In this document: piece by piece, positions 61,286 through 64,000 of the stretch | Layout of the letters: each line of letters opens with the position of its first letter | How positions within the stretch are numbered: the first letter of the stretch is position 1 | Source: Aspidapion aeneum | Lineage: Eukaryota; Arthropoda; Insecta; Coleoptera; Brentidae | Direction of reading: 5' to 3' | NCBI GenBank assembly: GCA_963576565.1 | Contig: OY755042.1 | Coordinates: forward strand, 6,968,372 to 7,032,371 | Length of the DNA stretch: 64,000 bases | Made by a program: the position numbers and the translations under genes | The notes under the pieces: model-generated | What the model saw: the letters and a program-made list of their open reading frames with translations, nothing else | Told to the model about the DNA's origin: nothing | Databases searched by the model: none

Positions 61286-61294
61286 TCAACCACC

Positions 61295-62110
61295 AGGTGC
61301 TAGAATCTAAAGGGAAGTGGTAGTAGTTGTTTTTTTATTGGTAGAGGCTAGGGCGGAAGGTAGTAGTAGTTGATTTTTAGGGGTTAGAATCTAGGGGAAG
61401 GTGGTAGTAGTTGATTTTTAATTGGTAGAGGCTAGGGGAAGGTAGTAGTAGTTGATTTTTAGGGGTTAGAATCTAGGGGAAGGTGGTAGTAGTTGATTTT
61501 TAATTGGTAGAGGCTAGGGGAATGGTGGTAGTAGTTGATTTTTTGGGGTTAGAATCTAGGGGAAAGTGGTAGTAGTTGATTTTTTATTGGTAGAGGCTAG
61601 GGGAAGGTGGTAGTAGTTGATTTTTTGTTGGTAGAAGCTAGGGGAGGTGGTAGTAGTTGGTTTTTTGTTGACAGAATCTAGGGGAATGTGGTAGTTGTTG
61701 GTTTTTTGCTGGTAGAAGCTAGGGGAATGTGGTAGTAGTTGATTTTTTGTTGGTATAGGCTAAGGGAAGGTGGTAGTAGTTGATTTTCTGGTGGTAGAAT
61801 CTAGAGGAGGTGGAGGTGGTAATAGTTGATTTTTTATTGGTAGAGGCTAGGGCAAGGTGGTAGTAGTTGATTTTCTGGTGATAGAATCTAGGGGGAAGTA
61901 GTAGTAGTTGATTTTTTATTGGTAGAGGCTAGGGGAAGGTGGTAGTAGTTGATTTTTTACTAGTAGAAGCTAGGGGGATGTGGTAGTAGTTGATTTTTGA
62001 GCGGTAGAACCTAGGGCAAGGTGGTAGTGGTTGCTTTTTTAGCAACAGAGGCTAGGTGTAGGTGGTAGTAGTTGGTTTTTTGGTGGTAAAAGTTGGGGGA
62101 AGGTGGTTTT
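61295..62110 (-). repeat. ~40-bp minisatellite array, minus orientation
   Basis: About 20 units of GGTAGTAGTTGATTTTTTAT then TGGTAGAGGCTAGGGGAAGG, the reverse complement of the preceding array. The junction is near 61285-61300. Confidence 0.92.
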
Positions 62111-62300
62111 TGGGATAAAACTGAGTTGTAGCGGACTGATAGGTCACTGTAGCTATTTAGAAGTGCTAACAGCTTAGACTTGTCCGTTAGTATTTGTTTT
62201 TTCTACGAACAAGGCGGCCTTACGCCGAAAAATGCGAAAATTCGTTGGTCCACAGAACGCCAAGCGTTGGTCAGTAAATTCTTGGTCAGTTAAATAGAAA

Positions 62301-62709
62301 TAGAGATGGGCCAACCTGCGATTTTGGTGGAGCAGTGACAAGACGTGACTGCTCCAGTCGCGTCACGGTGACAAATAGCAGTGATTTTTTGGAGCAGTTT
62401 AACCAATACACACCTATATCGCAATCTAGAAAATTGTTCCCTACTCTGCACTGTGCTGCCGCGTAGACGCGGCGCGACAGACGGAGCGGGCGGGCAAACA
62501 GTCACTGTAACTGCTTGGGGTACTCGCGATCGCGACTTTACGCTGCGACGGACGCCGGTGCGGTGGTGACGTGGGGGTTCGGTCGGGGCGTCAGTGCCAG
62601 ACTGTAACAAAATGTCACTGCTATTTCGTTCGGACTGGAGCAGATCGTGACTGCGACAGACGAGTCACAGTGACAAAGTCACAGTTCGTGAAATCGCAAC
62701 CCACCTCTA
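62301..62709. mobile_element. hAT-like MITE TAGAGATGGG, 409 bp
   Basis: Ends TAGAGATGGGCC and complement CCCACCTCTA, 8-bp duplication AATAGAAA at 62293-62300 and 62710-62717. Subterminal CTGCGATTTTG / AAATCGCA and GTCACTG / CAGTGAC repeats lie inside. The duplication overlaps the last bases of the neighbouring TA element, so it inserted at its edge. Open frames crossing it are not called. Confidence 0.88.
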
Positions 62710-62739
62710 AATAGAAATTCCCAGAAATTCGCACCCCCG

Positions 62740-63126
62740 TGAAAATGACATACGGAATATAACAGCGCGAACAGCGCCTGCGATCTGGACAAGGGACTAA
62801 ATTGGAACTAAACATAATGACGTTTGACAGTGTCATCCTGTTCTGTGGTTTGACTGCTGTTGTGGGAAAGAGAGAGAGCCCACCAGAACAGACAGAAAGA
62901 GAGACACGCGACACACCTGAATTTATTCTGTGGTGAATGTCATTTTTGTCGGGTGGTTCCCCTCAATCTGATTTTTGAAAAAAAATCTAAAATCAAATCA
63001 TTGTGTACTAGATCGGCATATTTTGTGAGTCTAACAAGCAGTAGCAGTGTGAAAAAGAAGCAGCAGCAGTATAAAAAACAAGGAGCAGCATATAAAAAGC
63101 AGTCAATTCAACGACCCCATACCAGT
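62740..63126 (+). promoter_or_regulatory. Possible promoter and 5' UTR exon of a gene running off the window
   Basis: Unique sequence between two mobile elements. It has an AGTGTCATCCTGTTCTGTGG region, CAG-rich text (AGCAGTAGCAGTG, AGCAGCAGCAG) and a strong splice donor CCA|GTGAGT at 63125. The 91-codon frame 62860-63135 shows no domain and is K/Q rich. A non-coding first exon is possible; nothing downstream in the window confirms it. Confidence 0.25.
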
Positions 63127-63234
63127 GAGTTTTAAGGTGGATTTATTGTTCGTTAAAGTAAGGTAAGGGGTAAGTTCATTTATTTAGGCTTACTTCATAC
63201 TTTCCACTATGAACAATGGAAATTTCTATTTTAA

Positions 63235-64000
63235 GTAAGGCCGCCTTGTTTATGATAAAAACAAATAGGTTCTAACTTATAAGTCTAAGCTGTTACTACT
63301 TCTGAAGAGTTACAGTGATCTATCACTCAGCTGCGACAGTTTTATGCCAAAAACCACCTTCGCTTAGTTTCTACCACCAAAAAACCAACTACTACCACCT
63401 TCTGTGGCTTCTATCCCCAAAAAACCAACTACTACCACCTTCCCCTACTTCTAACCCCAAAAAACAAACTACTACTACCTTCGCTGAGCTTCTACCCCTA
63501 AAAAACCAACTACTGCCATCTTCTCCTAGTCTCTGCCACCAAAAAACCAACTACTACCACCTTCTGTGGCTTCTATCCTCAAAAAACCAACTACTACCAC
63601 CTTCCCCTACTTCTAACCCCAAAAAACAAACTACTACTACCTTCGCTGAGCTTCTACCCCTAAAAAACCAACTACTGCCATCTTCTCCTAGTCTCTGCCA
63701 CCAAAAAACCAACTTCTACCAACGCTTATCTTCTACCACTAAAAAACCAACTACTACCTCCTTTGATTATGATTGTAGTATTTGGTTTTTTGGTGGTAGA
63801 AGCTAGGGGAACTTGGTAGTAGTTGGTTTTTTGCTGGTAGAAGCTAGGGGAAGGTGGAAGTAGTTACTTTATTGCTGGTAGAAGGTAGCAAAAGTTGGTA
63901 GTAGTTTGTTTTTTGGTGGTAGAAGGTAATCCAAGGGGATAGTAGTTGGTTTTTAGTGTAAAACCGATCTGTACCTAAATGATAGATAGATAGGTAACTG
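63235..64000. mobile_element. Second copy of the inverted-minisatellite element, cut by the window end
   Basis: TAAGGCCGCCTTGTT and TCTAAGCTGTT-ACAGTGATCTATCA match the reverse of 62120-62230. Plus-oriented ~40-bp units fill 63350-63770, and reversed units fill 63775-63960, followed by TAAAACCGATCTGTA that resembles TAAAACTGAGTTGTA at 62117. Within 63370-63690 a block of about 180 bp is itself duplicated. The terminal repeat lies beyond the window. Confidence 0.8.

Larger units (their letters stand above)
59847..62294. mobile_element. TA-flanked element with inverted minisatellite arrays, 2.45 kb
   Basis: Ends TTTAACTGACCAGAATTTTA and complement (TAAATTCTTGGTCAGTTAAA), TIRs of about 30 bp with TA on both sides (59845-59846 and 62295-62296). 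Two arrays of a roughly 40-bp unit fill the interior in opposite orientations. An outer non-repeat segment at 62110-62270 (AACTGAGTTGTAGCGGACTG, ACAAGGCGGCCTTA) recurs reversed at 63235-63355, defining a second copy. No coding sequence; TA flanks suggest a Tc1/mariner-type transposase in trans. Confidence 0.85.

Noticed and set aside
59920..62110. CRISPR-like regularity of tandem repeats
   Set aside because: Units are contiguous without unique spacers, sit in eukaryotic DNA and come in inverted arrays.
62290..62610. 106-codon minus-strand frame in GC-rich DNA
   Set aside because: Lies inside the 409-bp hAT MITE and has no domain; GC richness lengthens frames.
63315..63806. 163-codon frame rich in KNQLLPPSP and TTTT
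   Set aside because: Read-through of the ~40-bp minisatellite; the period causes the open frame.

Overview
The window looks like AT-rich, transposon-dense nuclear DNA of an insect. The evidence is short introns with GT/AG borders (57 and about 100 bp), a Gypsy LTR retrotransposon, hAT, Harbinger, pogo/mariner-like and P-element/THAP elements, and many foldback and minisatellite-bearing elements. The order cannot be fixed from the sequence; a beetle or a hemipteran is a guess. There is no bacterial-style gene organisation. Boundaries, identities and repeat counts below were read by eye.

Host-type genes are few. A plus-strand gene of the THEG/SPMAP2 (sperm microtubule-associated repeat) family can be rebuilt from five phase-compatible exons (2082..10663), with transposons filling its introns. 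The last exon of a second THEG-like gene lies on the minus strand at 16993..17147, tail-to-tail with the first. A small two-exon candidate gene (56790..57138) sits inside an inverted repeat. A decayed THAP-domain gene (59038..59495, minus) lies nearby, with two divergent copies of a putative 19-codon exon (57291..57347 and 59730..59786). A possible promoter and 5' UTR exon lies near 62.8-63.1 kb.

Layout. 0.2-1.0 kb: foldback element. 2.1-10.7 kb: THEG-like gene with intronic TIR elements, a truncated LINE (4.5-6.46 kb), a hAT relic and MITEs. 10.7-16.4 kb: a 276-bp TA-flanked MITE, AT-rich spacer and a 1.15-kb palindrome. 16.7-18.0 kb: tRNA-like sequence, second THEG exon and a second large palindrome. 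20.4-27.0 kb: nearly intact minus-strand Gypsy element with 405-bp LTRs, 4-bp TSD, gag, protease and pol. 28.4-29.7 kb: MITEs. 30.3-42.1 kb: a hAT MITE, three copies of a Helitron-like element carrying about 140-bp tandem repeats, a composite Harbinger element and a MITE full of minisatellite. 42.4-43.9 kb: an unassigned TIR element with five copies of one 16-mer and decayed coding sequence. 44.2-46.5 kb: foldback plus hAT deletion derivative. 46.7-48.5 kb: a 1.75-kb palindrome. 49.2-53.6 kb: hairpin modules abutting an intact 882-codon THAP/P-element transposase. 53.8-59.8 kb: pogo-like MITEs, another minisatellite MITE, the small gene and the THAP relic. 59.8-64.0 kb: a 2.45-kb TA-flanked element holding two inverted arrays of a roughly 40-bp minisatellite, a hAT MITE, and the start of a second copy.

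The recurring theme is inverted repetition: at least eight elements are palindromic over 0.3-2.4 kb, and several non-autonomous elements carry an expanded minisatellite between short terminal inverted repeats. If transcribed, many would fold into long hairpin RNAs. The only proteins that look potentially functional are the Gypsy Gag/Pro/Pol set (apart from one in-frame TGA), the THAP transposase and the THEG-like gene.
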